Below are positions 44,650 through 54,377 of a stretch of DNA of 64,000 nt, piece after piece. The notes beneath the pieces were generated by a model, which was not told where the DNA came from, ran no database searches, and worked only from the letters and a program-made list of their open reading frames with translations. Positions within the stretch are counted from its first letter, which is position 1, and each line of letters starts with the position of its first letter. Source of the stretch: UBA817 sp049889215 (GTDB lineage Bacteria > Margulisbacteria > Marinamargulisbacteria > UBA817); the NCBI GenBank assembly GCA_049889215.1, contig JBMHDV010000007.1, forward strand, positions 1-64,000, in the 5' to 3' direction. Made by a program: the position numbers and the translations under genes.

Positions 44650-45195
44650 TTAGTCAGGAAATGGGCCCGTCATGACGTTGTCTTCACCAATGACTTCAAA
44701 AAAGCCAACATTCACACGCAACGACATATCCACATCCAAGTGTTGCCCAATCACATTTGGCTCAATGGGCACTTGGCGATGGCCACGGTCATACAACGCC
44801 GCTAAACTCACCTTTTCAGGGCGGCCATAATCAAATATCGCATTTAAAGCAGCCCGTACTGTTCGTGCAGTGCAAATCACATCATCAAACAACACCACAT
44901 GCTTTTTATCGAGTTCAACTGGCTGACTGGTTGCCCCAACCGCCATGTAATCTTTATTTTTACTTGCATAATCATCGCGATACAACGAAATATCCAAGCC
45001 CATCACAGGGGTTTCCACATGATACCCACGCTGCTTAAGTAATGCTTGAATGCGCTTGGCAAAAAATAAGCCATTGGTCAAAATACCAACAAAAACAATG
45101 GATGATGGGTCAACGTCTTTTAATAAGGCATAGACATCGGCTGACACGCGTTGCAACGCCATCGACAATTCATCAGCGTCATAAATCTGAGACAA
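44650..45195 (-). CDS. pyrR: PyrR bifunctional regulator / uracil phosphoribosyltransferase
   Basis: 181 residues. The PRPP-binding loop is HVVLFDDVICTARTVRAAL. The region VGILTNGLFFAKRIQALLKQ and the RDDYASKN segment also match PyrR. In many bacteria PyrR binds pyr mRNA when UMP is high and promotes attenuation; no pyr biosynthetic gene or anti-antiterminator is seen here, so only the enzyme role is directly supported. It follows hisB without a gap. Confidence 0.9.
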   Translation of the reverse strand: MSQIYDADELSMALQRVSADVYALLKDVDPSSIVFVGILTNGLFFAKRIQALLKQRGYHVETPVMGLDISLYRDDYASKNKDYMAVGATSQPVELDKKHVVLFDDVICTARTVRAALNAIFDYGRPEKVSLAALYDRGHRQVPIEPNVIGQHLDVDMSLRVNVGFFEVIGEDNVMTGPFPD

Positions 45196-45783
45196 CTAAA
45201 GCACCCCTTTGGTGGATGGGACACCACTGCGTCGGGCATCCAACTGAGTGGCACGATCCAACGAAACACCAAATCCTTTGAACAAGGCTTCAATCACATG
45301 GTGCATGTTGCCTTTATGTGGCCAGCTAATAAATAAATTTAATCCTGCATGCTGAACCACGGATCGAAAGAATTCCTCAACCAATTCAGTTTGAAAGGCA
45401 CCAACCTGTTGATCCGGTAATGCATCGATCGATAAAAATGGACGGCCACCAATATCAATGGCAATATTACATAACGAATCATCCATTGGAAATGACCCCG
45501 ATGCATAACGTGTAATGCCTTTTAACTCACCCAAAGATGCTTTTATGGCTTGCCCCAAGCAAATGCCAACATCTTCCACCGTGTGATGGCCATCCACATG
45601 CAAATCGCCATCCACATGCACGGTTAAATCAAACAGGCCATGCACGGTAAATAAATCCAACATGTGATCAAAAAAGCCAATGCCGGTTTTAATGTCTGAT
45701 TGACCGGTGCCATCCAGTGATAATGATAACTTAATATCGGTTTCTTTTGTTTTTCGTTCAATGCTTGCTGTTCGTTTTGTCAT
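45196..45783 (-). CDS. hisB: Imidazoleglycerol-phosphate dehydratase
   Basis: 195 residues, the monofunctional form. Two metal-binding repeats are visible: GIGFFDHMLDLF with DGHHTVEDVGICLGQA, and the later VQHAGLNLFISW block. It makes imidazole-acetol phosphate in histidine synthesis. No other his gene lies in the window; instead it sits between ruvB (nine-base gap) and pyrR. TAGGAGG lies six bases before the ATG. Confidence 0.95.
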   Translation of the reverse strand: MTKRTASIERKTKETDIKLSLSLDGTGQSDIKTGIGFFDHMLDLFTVHGLFDLTVHVDGDLHVDGHHTVEDVGICLGQAIKASLGELKGITRYASGSFPMDDSLCNIAIDIGGRPFLSIDALPDQQVGAFQTELVEEFFRSVVQHAGLNLFISWPHKGNMHHVIEALFKGFGVSLDRATQLDARRSGVPSTKGVL

Positions 45784-45792
45784 GGTTTCCTC

Positions 45793-46824
45793 CTAAAATA
45801 ATGGTTGCTGATTAACAGGTTGTTTTTTAACCCGCGAAACCCCCAAATACTCATATGCTAAATCGGTGGCCATTCGCCCCTTGGCGGTTCGATCCAAGTA
45901 TCCCTTTTGCAATAAATAAGGCTCAATAACATCTTCCAATGTTTCTGATTCTTCTGACATACTTGCGGCGAGGGTATCAACGCCAACCGGCCCGCCGGAA
46001 AATTTATTGATCAACGTGTCCAAATACAACCGGTCATTCGAATCAATTCCTGTAGGATCAATGCCCAACGCTTCGAGTGATGCACGCACATCATCAACGC
46101 CAATATTGCCATCGGAATACACCTGCGCCCAATCACGCACCCGTTTTAAAATTCGATTCGCAATACGCGGCGTGCCTCGCGATGATTCTGCAACCATCAA
46201 CGCTGATTCTTTTTGAATGGGCGTGTCCAATAATAGTGACGAACGCTCAACAATCTCTGCCAATTCTTCGGCTGTGTAGTAATCAAATTTTTCGATAATC
46301 CCAAATCTGTCACGCAAAGGAGCACTTAACGCACCCACACGAGTGGTTGCACCAACCATTGTAAAACGTTCTAAGTTCAAACGAATGGACCGTGCAGCTG
46401 GGCCCTTACCAATGACAATATCCAACTCAAAGTCTTCCATGGCCGGATACAGCACTTCTTCAACCGAACGATTCAAACGATGAATTTCGTCAATAAATAA
46501 AATATCCCCTTGACTTAAATTGGTTAAAATCGCGGCTAAATCCCCCGGACGTTCAATTGCCGGCCCACTGGTAATTTTTATTTGGCCCTGCATTTCGGTC
46601 GCAATAATGTTTGCCAAGGACGTCTTTCCCAACCCTGGAGGCCCGTAAAACAACACATGCTCTAATGATTCATCACGCTTGCGTGCTGCTTCAATAAAAA
46701 CACCTAAATTCCGTCGCAAATTAACTTGACCTGTAAAATCATCCAACGATTTCGGTCGCAAGGAAAATTCTTTCTCATCACCAACTTGCTCATTCGGATC
46801 ATAAAACCGAGTTTCTTCAATCAT
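45793..46824 (-). CDS. ruvB: Holliday junction branch-migration ATPase RuvB
   Basis: 343 residues. Walker A FYGPPGLGKTSLANIIA, Walker B ILFIDEIHRLNRSVEEV, sensor region MVGATTRVGALSAPLRDRFG, and C-terminal winged helix with AKGRMATDLAYEYLG. Motor of the RuvAB complex in recombination repair. First gene of the ruvB-hisB-pyrR unit; TATATT ten bases before the ATG may be its -10 box, with no Shine-Dalgarno. Confidence 0.97.
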   Translation of the reverse strand: MIEETRFYDPNEQVGDEKEFSLRPKSLDDFTGQVNLRRNLGVFIEAARKRDESLEHVLFYGPPGLGKTSLANIIATEMQGQIKITSGPAIERPGDLAAILTNLSQGDILFIDEIHRLNRSVEEVLYPAMEDFELDIVIGKGPAARSIRLNLERFTMVGATTRVGALSAPLRDRFGIIEKFDYYTAEELAEIVERSSLLLDTPIQKESALMVAESSRGTPRIANRILKRVRDWAQVYSDGNIGVDDVRASLEALGIDPTGIDSNDRLYLDTLINKFSGGPVGVDTLAASMSEESETLEDVIEPYLLQKGYLDRTAKGRMATDLAYEYLGVSRVKKQPVNQQPLF

Positions 46825-46902
46825 AATCTTTATTAATATATCACAAGTCTAGCTAAAATGAGCATAATTTCACCACAACTTCAGCATTTCTTAAATTTTC
46901 GT

Positions 46903-46908
46903 TATGAT
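46903..46908 (+). promoter_or_regulatory. -10 box of a leaderless promoter (clamp-loader gene)
   Basis: TATGAT, six bases, then ATG 46915. It lies inside the longer reading that begins at ATG 46858. Confidence 0.55.
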
Positions 46909-46914
46909 ACATCC

Positions 46915-47721
46915 ATGGCATACGAGCAAGTAACTCATCAATTACACCCCCTGTTGCAACGAATAAATTCGTCAAAACGCATTCCAAATGCCATTTTAAC
47001 TTACGGTGAAAATAGCCAACACCTGTTACTACAGTTATTGCATTTTTCTGAACAACTAAACCGATGCAAATGTAGCATTCCCGAAGATAATGAAAACGAC
47101 ATGATTGAACCGGCAACTGATATCATATTGATTCAACCAACAACAACAATCAAAATTGAAACGATAAAACTACTACAAGAACGGATTAAGTATGGCGCAT
47201 CTAGCGAAAACTATTGCATTGTTATTATTCATAACAGTCATAAAATCACAACATCTGCCGCAAATGCACTGTTAAAAAGTATTGAAGAACCACAAAAAAA
47301 CACATTATTTTTGTTCTCCACAACACACCGCGAACAACTTCCTAAAACAATTTTATCTCGATGCCACAAATTGTTTATCCCGGAAAACAATCATGCCGCA
47401 GATGAGCGCCAAAAATCTCGAATTTCAGCAATTGAAGCAACACTTCCTTACACCCCGTGCCAATCATTTCTAAAGCTACCATTACTGGATAAAGTAATAT
47501 TTATTCAAAACTTACCTTTTAATCAAACCGTGACCGCAGAATTAATTACGGCTTGGCAATACGAACTAGCAACATTGGAATCACAATCAATTCAAGAGCA
47601 AAAGTTTTTAAAAAAAATCATCGAAATTATTCAAAATATCAAGTATAATCTTAATTTAAAGTTGCAGCTTATGGCTGCTACATTTGTTGTAGAGGAGGAT
47701 GCCAATGGCACGCCAAGATAA
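46915..47721 (+). CDS. holB: DNA polymerase III delta-prime-like clamp-loader subunit
   Basis: 268 residues from ATG 46915. Sensor region SAANALLKSIEEPQKNTLFL and LPKTILSRCHKLF match the delta-prime/tau AAA domain. The P-loop position reads ILTYGENSQHLLLQLLHF, lacking GxxGxGK, as expected for the non-hydrolysing delta-prime. It opens the sliding clamp with tau and delta. ATG 46858 was rejected because the -10 box lies between the two candidates. The 3' end overlaps rpsU by 17 bases. Confidence 0.82.
   Translation: MAYEQVTHQLHPLLQRINSSKRIPNAILTYGENSQHLLLQLLHFSEQLNRCKCSIPEDNENDMIEPATDIILIQPTTTIKIETIKLLQERIKYGASSENYCIVIIHNSHKITTSAANALLKSIEEPQKNTLFLFSTTHREQLPKTILSRCHKLFIPENNHAADERQKSRISAIEATLPYTPCQSFLKLPLLDKVIFIQNLPFNQTVTAELITAWQYELATLESQSIQEQKFLKKIIEIIQNIKYNLNLKLQLMAATFVVEEDANGTPR
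47644..47698 (+). promoter_or_regulatory. rpsU promoter and structured leader
   Basis: A perfect TATAAT (47644-47649) lies inside the 3' end of holB. Downstream are two adjacent hairpins: GCAGC-TTATG-GCTGC (47664-47678) and CTACA-TTTGT-TGTAG (47678-47692), sharing one base. The second ends inside the ribosome site GAGGAGG (47692-47698). Folding could therefore control access to the rpsU start. Confidence 0.5.
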
Positions 47722-47905
47722 ACGAAAAGGTGAATCAATTGATTCATTACTAAGAAAATTCAAACGAAAAATTAAAAATGAAGGTACATTAAAAGAACTT
47801 CGTGAACGAGAGTTTTTTGAGAAACCATCAGAATCTAAAAAGAAACGCTTAAAAGCAGCTGTAAAACGCACACAAACAGAACAACGCCAAAACGAATTAA
47901 TTTAA
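47705..47905 (+). CDS. rpsU: 30S ribosomal protein bS21
   Basis: 66 residues, highly basic: SIDSLLRKFKRKIKNEGTLK then REREFFEKPSESKKKRL, standard bS21. The second of two in-frame ATGs (47699 and 47705) is better spaced from GAGGAGG and gives the family N-terminus. bS21 takes part in start-site selection by the 30S subunit. Its stop overlaps the next start as TAATG. Confidence 0.95.
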   Translation: MARQDKRKGESIDSLLRKFKRKIKNEGTLKELREREFFEKPSESKKKRLKAAVKRTQTEQRQNELI

Positions 47906-49017
47906 TGGCATCAAAATGGCGATACACGATCTTTGATCGCTATTTAGTTAAAGAATTTTTAGGTCCATTTCTTTTTTCTTTGGGGGGATTTATTATTATT
48001 GGGTTAGTAGACCTTATATTCGCGCTGGTTGATTTGTTTGTGAATTCTGGCGTATCTTTAGGAATCGTATCACGATTACTGATATATAAAATCCCACAAA
48101 TTATGGTCATGTTTTTACCGATGTCGGCAATTTTTTCTACAATGCTATTATTGGTAAGAATGGCCAAAGACAACGAAATCACCGTTATTCGAACATCTGG
48201 GGTCAATGTCTTTCGACTAATTATTCCTGTTGCATTACTTGGTTTTAGCATTAGTTTATTTTCATGGGGAGTTAACGAATACATTACGCCATGGGCCAAT
48301 CAAGTTTCCGATCAATTAATTCGTCAATCGATTCGAAAGCAACCACCACCAAAAATTGTAGATAATGTATTCTTTAAAGAAGCTGGAAATCGTTATCTTT
48401 ATATTGAACAAGTGAATATCAAGTCCGGCGAAATGAGAAATTTATTGTTATTTGAAAAAAATGACACCCCATTCCCACGAATCATCACAGCAAAAACCGC
48501 TCAATGGGATGAAAAAAACTGGTTTCTTAACGACGGCTTTGTGCACGAATTAAATCGTGCAGGGGATTTAAAATATATCTCAAAATTTAATATGACGACC
48601 ATCCATATTCAGCGTGATCTTGGGTCCTTTTATACCCGTCATAAAACACCCAAACAAATGGATTCATCCGAACTAAAACAAAAAATTACAACTCTAGAAA
48701 AAGGCGGCATTAATACTCGCATGTTGGAAGTTGAATACCACCTAAAGAAGAGTTTACCCGCTGCATGTTTTATCTTTTCATTGATGGGCATTACATTTTG
48801 CATTACCTTTGTTCGAACCAGCAAAGACTGGTGGGGTGTTATTTGGGCAATTGTCTTAGCCGTTCTTCTTGTTGGCTTTTATTTCTTTTTAATGGCTACA
48901 TTTAGAGCACTTGGTAAACGTGGGGCATTACCACCAAGCTTAAGCGCATGGATTCCAAATCTGATTTATTTTTTCCCTTGTACAGGTATCTTATTGTACG
49001 ATGGAATGAGACGATGA
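47905..49017 (+). CDS. LptF/LptG family lipopolysaccharide export permease
   Basis: 370 residues. Six membrane helices in two groups of three flank a periplasmic beta-jellyroll domain. Family features: IFDRYLVKEFLGPFLFSLGG at the N-terminus, VNEYITPWANQ and the C-terminal LIYFFPCTGILLYDGMRR. With LptB it extracts LPS from the inner membrane. Only one LptF/G copy is in the window. It overlaps the TPR gene by four bases. Confidence 0.9.
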   Translation: MASKWRYTIFDRYLVKEFLGPFLFSLGGFIIIGLVDLIFALVDLFVNSGVSLGIVSRLLIYKIPQIMVMFLPMSAIFSTMLLLVRMAKDNEITVIRTSGVNVFRLIIPVALLGFSISLFSWGVNEYITPWANQVSDQLIRQSIRKQPPPKIVDNVFFKEAGNRYLYIEQVNIKSGEMRNLLLFEKNDTPFPRIITAKTAQWDEKNWFLNDGFVHELNRAGDLKYISKFNMTTIHIQRDLGSFYTRHKTPKQMDSSELKQKITTLEKGGINTRMLEVEYHLKKSLPAACFIFSLMGITFCITFVRTSKDWWGVIWAIVLAVLLVGFYFFLMATFRALGKRGALPPSLSAWIPNLIYFFPCTGILLYDGMRR

Positions 49018-51401
49018 GTGTAACAACACAAAAATTTAAATTATCAAAAGAATTGCGGCACTTAGAACTTGGAAAAACATTGGTCAAAAAAGCCTTGTTC
49101 TTTGAGGCTTTTGACCATTTTAAATCAAGCATTCAGCTTAAGTATGACTGTGGTATTGATATCTTAATCTACCTATACAAACAAAATAATTCGCCACCGC
49201 TAGAACTTCAATTACTAATTGCAAAAGTATACCTTGAACTGAATCTTGCGAACGAAGCACTTGATGTTTTTGAAGATATCTTAGAACAAAAAATTGATCA
49301 TGAACCCACCTACGATACACTTGCAAAATTAATCACAAAAAAACAACTCACATCAAAAATAAGATTATGTTTTGAACGGGCAATAAGCAATAATATTTTG
49401 TACCCCTGCATAATAAATATTCTCCCAAAACTTTATTTAGAAGATAAGAGCTATGAAAAAGCGATCCAACTCTATCATCAACTTATTAAAGCTACACCAA
49501 ATGAATTTAGTTACTATAAAATTTTATCAGAGCTTTATTTTAGAAAAAGAGATTACGAATCAGCCAGTGACATTCTGTCCCAGCTAATTGAACGAGCGCC
49601 ATATAAATCAGAAGAGCTCATCCAACCCATCGAAAAGATCGTTAAAAAAATTCCTAGACACACCCAAATTCGTCAACTATATGCCAACATATTATTTCGA
49701 TCGTTTAAACCAGCTGAAGGTTGTGAACAAATCGAAACATTGATCCGCTATCATCCCAGCCAAAAACAAACAGCAATCACAATTTTGCTCAATCAAAATG
49801 AAGCATTTCCAAATCATCCAGAGATTTTATATCTTTTGGCTGATCTCATGATCTCCAAAGAACTTTATACCGATAGTTTGACCCATATCCAAGCATTAAT
49901 CTCAACATCCCCAATGCATTCTGATAAAGCACTAAGCTTAATGCAAAAAATCATTCAAGTGTACCCCAAACACTGCTTAGCCCTTGAAATCATCGGCAAT
50001 ATTTACATGCAACAAGAAAATATCATCCAGGCGTTGCATTACTACGAACAATGCATCGATAACTACGATAATTGTTCTGATATTAGTTTTCAATCAACCA
50101 TTAGTACCATTCAAGAAGACACAAATTCCCCATCTCAAAATAAAGCAAAATTATTAATGGCAAAAATTTTAAGCAAATCAGGAAAAGAAACCGAGGCACT
50201 GGAACTCATTGGCGAGTTAAATCAAACCGATGTCAGTGTGGATGCTACTTTGTTAAAGGTTCATATTCTAACTCAAGATAAGCAAACCATGGAAGCGCTA
50301 AATATTCTTAAACAACTCGAGGAAAAGCACCCATTTCAGTGGAGTATTCACCAGATGAGTATCAAGGTATTCGAGCAACATTTACAACAAACAAAAAAAA
50401 CCATGGAAGCAATCACACCTGTTGATGACCCGCTGGAGTACAGCAGTTTATTAATGACCAAAAGTCATTGGGAGAAAGCCATTCAAATACTACAAAATCA
50501 AGATCAAATTAAAACAAATTCCGACAACATCCAATTAATGATTGCACGCTGCTTTTTTGAACAATCACGCTATGATTTAGCACTTCAGATTTATCATCGC
50601 CAAACCAAAGAAACAACTAATAAAAATCTTATGAAATCATTGCTATATTTAAGCGGACTATGCCAATTACTACAGAGCAATGAAGAAGACGCATTGCAGT
50701 CTTTTGAATCGGTATCAACCTATGATCAAAACTATTTAAATACCCAACAATTAATCGATACTCTTCGTAAAAAAAAGTTTTTAAACCATAACGGGTTGGT
50801 AATCATCGGATCTTTAAGTCACGATATGCCGCATTATGTCATCCGGAAAAATCATTTTGGACCTCAAAAAAAGAAGAGCCATCAATTTGAAGTCATCGGG
50901 TTTTCACAGTCATATAATGACGAAGGCTGTAAACAATGCTTGAAACAACAATATAAAGCAGCAAAAGAATCGTTTGAACTTGCCATTCAAATGGACCCAT
51001 CGTTTCATATCCCGTACATCAATTTAAGCATGGTGTATTTAATGAATAACGACGTAAAAATGGCAATTGAAACCATTCAAAAAGCAGAAACGATTACACA
51101 GAATTGCCCTTACACAGTATTTATTCGAGGGTTATGTGAAATTAAGCGCAATGATCAAGAAAGCGCAATTCGACATATTCAAAATGCCATAAAGATTTAT
51201 GGAAAGGAAAGCGTTTTTCATCTGACTATGGGAGACCTATTCTATCAAAAGTTCCAACTTGAATTAGCAAAATCATATTGGAAAAAGGCCAATGAAGCAA
51301 TGGACATTGCCCATATCGAACAAAGCCGCTATCGAATAAACCATTTTGACAAAATTACAATTGAATATTGGTCAACACCAGAATTATTGTTTTTAAAATA
51401 A
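49014..51401 (+). CDS. Large TPR-repeat protein in the Lpt cluster
   Basis: 795 residues, composed almost entirely of tetratricopeptide-type helical pairs, e.g. YEKAIQLYHQLIKATPNEFS, YESASDILSQLIERAP, KESFELAIQMDPSFHIPYIN and a C-terminal SAIRHIQNAIKIYGKESVFH. There is no signal peptide or membrane helix, so it is probably cytoplasmic. Its place between lptF/G and lptD suggests a scaffold linked to envelope biogenesis, but no function can be read from sequence. ATG 49014 (ATGA overlap) is chosen over ATG 48948. Confidence 0.8.
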   Translation: MSVTTQKFKLSKELRHLELGKTLVKKALFFEAFDHFKSSIQLKYDCGIDILIYLYKQNNSPPLELQLLIAKVYLELNLANEALDVFEDILEQKIDHEPTYDTLAKLITKKQLTSKIRLCFERAISNNILYPCIINILPKLYLEDKSYEKAIQLYHQLIKATPNEFSYYKILSELYFRKRDYESASDILSQLIERAPYKSEELIQPIEKIVKKIPRHTQIRQLYANILFRSFKPAEGCEQIETLIRYHPSQKQTAITILLNQNEAFPNHPEILYLLADLMISKELYTDSLTHIQALISTSPMHSDKALSLMQKIIQVYPKHCLALEIIGNIYMQQENIIQALHYYEQCIDNYDNCSDISFQSTISTIQEDTNSPSQNKAKLLMAKILSKSGKETEALELIGELNQTDVSVDATLLKVHILTQDKQTMEALNILKQLEEKHPFQWSIHQMSIKVFEQHLQQTKKTMEAITPVDDPLEYSSLLMTKSHWEKAIQILQNQDQIKTNSDNIQLMIARCFFEQSRYDLALQIYHRQTKETTNKNLMKSLLYLSGLCQLLQSNEEDALQSFESVSTYDQNYLNTQQLIDTLRKKKFLNHNGLVIIGSLSHDMPHYVIRKNHFGPQKKKSHQFEVIGFSQSYNDEGCKQCLKQQYKAAKESFELAIQMDPSFHIPYINLSMVYLMNNDVKMAIETIQKAETITQNCPYTVFIRGLCEIKRNDQESAIRHIQNAIKIYGKESVFHLTMGDLFYQKFQLELAKSYWKKANEAMDIAHIEQSRYRINHFDKITIEYWSTPELLFLK

Positions 51402-53713
51402 TGCAAACAATAAACTTTGGGGGCTTATCGATTTTTTTAACGGTGATATTTTTTACACTGAATCCACAGAATATTACAGCTGAAAAAATAAAGATTAAAG
51501 GCCTAGATATTCAATACAATGAAAAACAGAAAACAATGGTAGCTTCAGGGAATGCACAACTTATTCACCCTGAATTCACAATTAATGCCGACTCAATAAA
51601 ATACAATCAAGATACAGGAGATATTACTGGGAAAAACAATGTTGAACTACAACAAAGCAACCAACTTATTTTATCCAACCAATTCAACTACAACACCAAA
51701 ACAAACATCATCCAAATTGATGATTTATTACTAGAATTAACAACACCTAAAAACCAACAAGTCTATTCAAAAGCCACGCAATTTATTGACGAATCCAATG
51801 TTAAAAAAGGAAAAAATGGCATTCTTACCACGTGCAGTTATGACCCACCGCATTACTTTATATCGGCGGATTCATTTACTATTTACCCAGAAAAAAGAAT
51901 TATTGGACACAATGTTAGATTAGTAAACCCGGTATTATTTTTCCCACTTGGCTTTTGGTCTCCCGCCTACGTGTATGATATTGGAAAACGTAAAATAATT
52001 TACGCGATGCCATTAATTGGAACGAATTCAATTGAAGGTAGTTTTTTTAAAAGCCAGGTTGATTATGTCGTCAATGATAATCTAACAGGTGAAGCATATA
52101 TTGATAGCATGAGCCAACTGGGCATCGGGCTTGGAACAAAGTTAAATTACAATGATTTTAACGAATGGAATAACAGTCTCTATTACTATGGAATTTCTAA
52201 CACAAATTATTTTGCAAAAGCCGTTGAAATTGAAAAAAAGTTATCACCATCACAAACAATAAAAAGTACCGTTGAATCAAAAAACATGTACTTAATTCAG
52301 GGGGGAAGCGTTAGTAAAGATAAAAATATTCTGCATTATAAAAATAAACGAATCAATGGATCTGACACAGTTGTTTATACATTTAATCAATCCAAACTTA
52401 ACTCCATATCCCCAAAAGATTACCACATTAGCTACAGCACAAACAGTGATAACAATACCCAAGCAACAGTCAGCTATAAACGTAGTGAGAACAGTGTAGA
52501 AAGTGATCAAATCAATCTATCAAATCAATGGAAAATTGGTCACAATATCAAAAACAAAAACACCTTTAATTTCTACCAAAAAACAATGAGTGCAACCGAC
52601 CAACGCAAAGATCAGTACTTCAAATCAAATAACCAGTTTAGCCGATCATTCAAAGACTTTGGAACCATTGAAACAATCCTTGATTATACGGTTGATCTGG
52701 ACAATGACCGAGTCACTGATGACATCAAGAATCACATCGTTCAACGTCTCCCAGAAGTCAATATACGGTTAAATAAACTTAAGCTTTCAGACCATTGGAA
52801 TTTAAATCAAGAAATCCAATATGGAAATTATCATGAACAATATTTCATAAACAGTTTGAATAAACAGCGCCAATTTTCAGATTCTCGTTTTAAACTTACT
52901 CAAAACTTTAAAGGAACGTATGATTATGATTTTTTAAATGGACATTTGTCGATTAATACTGCATATCAACAGTATTATTATACACGTGGTGATCAAACCT
53001 TTACTTTAGGTAATGTAACATCTTTCAAGACAAATTCGTTTTCATTTTTAAAAACGAATACGTCACATCAACGCACGTGGGCACCAAGAGATGGGAACTC
53101 TCCATTTTATTTTGATGAACGTGACCAAATTGAAAAAAATGAATTAAAAGAAACAATCACACTATATTACTTAAGCGATCAAAAATACGCCTTTAAATAC
53201 AGTACAGGATATAACTGGATTGTTAATTACCAATTAGATAATGAATTTGAACTAAAAATTCGCCCCAACCAAGTATTTCGGAGCATTTTTCGAACAAAAT
53301 ACATGCTGCAACAACACCAATACTCACCGTTGGTTTCTAGATTTGATTTAACACCAAACAAGCGGTTTTCAACATCATTGCAAGCAAATTATGATTTGAA
53401 TAATGGTGAAATAATCAACCTTAACCATATTCTTTCAGGGAACACGAGTTCAACCTGGGAAGATCGATGGATCTTCAAAGCCTATTTTACATATGCCCCA
53501 AAAAACAATCAAAACTATCAACTTGAAACATTATCTTTAACCAAAGATCTTCACGAACGAAAATTAACCCTTATGTATAATCGCTTATTGGAAGAATACC
53601 GGTTTCAATTTACAATAAATGCATTTCCAGATAATAAAGTCGGCTTTACAAGCAATAAGTATGAATCATTTCGGCTAGAAGGAGTATTCGATGATGAGTC
53701 CATTCAACGTTAA
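51401..53713 (+). CDS. lptD: LptD-like outer-membrane LPS assembly protein
   Basis: 770 residues. An N-terminal hydrophobic export segment (LSIFLTVIFFTLNPQ) is followed by an OstA/LptA-type beta domain: LDIQYNEKQKTMVASGNAQL, FTINADSIKYNQDTGDITGK. The rest is a large beta-strand-rich barrel region ending in aromatic strands. Cysteines are nearly absent from the mature protein, unlike E. coli LptD with its disulfides. It would insert LPS into the outer leaflet. Its start overlaps the TPR stop (TAATG). Confidence 0.8.
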   Translation: MQTINFGGLSIFLTVIFFTLNPQNITAEKIKIKGLDIQYNEKQKTMVASGNAQLIHPEFTINADSIKYNQDTGDITGKNNVELQQSNQLILSNQFNYNTKTNIIQIDDLLLELTTPKNQQVYSKATQFIDESNVKKGKNGILTTCSYDPPHYFISADSFTIYPEKRIIGHNVRLVNPVLFFPLGFWSPAYVYDIGKRKIIYAMPLIGTNSIEGSFFKSQVDYVVNDNLTGEAYIDSMSQLGIGLGTKLNYNDFNEWNNSLYYYGISNTNYFAKAVEIEKKLSPSQTIKSTVESKNMYLIQGGSVSKDKNILHYKNKRINGSDTVVYTFNQSKLNSISPKDYHISYSTNSDNNTQATVSYKRSENSVESDQINLSNQWKIGHNIKNKNTFNFYQKTMSATDQRKDQYFKSNNQFSRSFKDFGTIETILDYTVDLDNDRVTDDIKNHIVQRLPEVNIRLNKLKLSDHWNLNQEIQYGNYHEQYFINSLNKQRQFSDSRFKLTQNFKGTYDYDFLNGHLSINTAYQQYYYTRGDQTFTLGNVTSFKTNSFSFLKTNTSHQRTWAPRDGNSPFYFDERDQIEKNELKETITLYYLSDQKYAFKYSTGYNWIVNYQLDNEFELKIRPNQVFRSIFRTKYMLQQHQYSPLVSRFDLTPNKRFSTSLQANYDLNNGEIINLNHILSGNTSSTWEDRWIFKAYFTYAPKNNQNYQLETLSLTKDLHERKLTLMYNRLLEEYRFQFTINAFPDNKVGFTSNKYESFRLEGVFDDESIQR

Positions 53714-54377
53714 ATTCATTGCCGCTTTAACATGCGTTCTCATGGCATTTGGTTGTGCAAGAACAGTAACTCTCAAAGAATCTGCAGGCACAGAAATAAC
53801 ATTTTCTATTACATTTAATGCAGCACCATCATTTATCAATTATGATTACTGCATTATTTTAGGAACAAACTCATTCAATTTAAACAGCAACTTATCAAGC
53901 AATTACTTTTTTATTCCAGGAGAATCCTTTAATCCAACCGCTGTTGATACCATAAGCAATGGTGCTGGCCTAACTCACTTTTACGATAACTTTTTTAGCA
54001 CATGGTCCGCTATATTAACACTTAAAGCAACCGATTTAACGTTAACCAAAGGGCCATTTTCAAATTCAACAGCCACAGCACAAGAACATTTTAACTACAC
54101 ATCAAGCTTTCAATCATTAAGCTCATATTCCGTCAATAACAACACCATTTCATTTACAATTTCATTATCAGATCTTGGTATTAATTCCAACACCCTTTAC
54201 TACTCATTTGTTACTCGCAAAGGCGATAATATTCTAAATACACAAGATATGGCAAGCTCAATACAATCCATTCAATTAATTGCCAATAGCCCGCCACAAA
54301 CGAGCCGCAATGACACATCCCTATTTTCGCCCGAAGCCGCAGCAAAGATCGTATCATGGACCGTTACCGTACAGTAA
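53694..54377 (+). CDS. Predicted lipoprotein, unknown function
   Basis: 227 residues. Signal peptide with lipobox LMAFGCAR, so it is likely diacylated on Cys. The mature part is Ser/Thr/Asn-rich and probably beta-structured; no family recognised. It overlaps lptD by 20 bases and lnt by 22 bases, so the lipoprotein is made together with the enzyme that would complete its acylation. ATG 53691 is an alternative start three bases earlier. Confidence 0.75.
   Translation: MSPFNVKFIAALTCVLMAFGCARTVTLKESAGTEITFSITFNAAPSFINYDYCIILGTNSFNLNSNLSSNYFFIPGESFNPTAVDTISNGAGLTHFYDNFFSTWSAILTLKATDLTLTKGPFSNSTATAQEHFNYTSSFQSLSSYSVNNNTISFTISLSDLGINSNTLYYSFVTRKGDNILNTQDMASSIQSIQLIANSPPQTSRNDTSLFSPEAAAKIVSWTVTVQ

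Noticed and set aside
44650..45195. PyrR-controlled attenuator nearby
   Set aside because: No pyr biosynthetic gene or leader with alternating hairpins was found next to pyrR.
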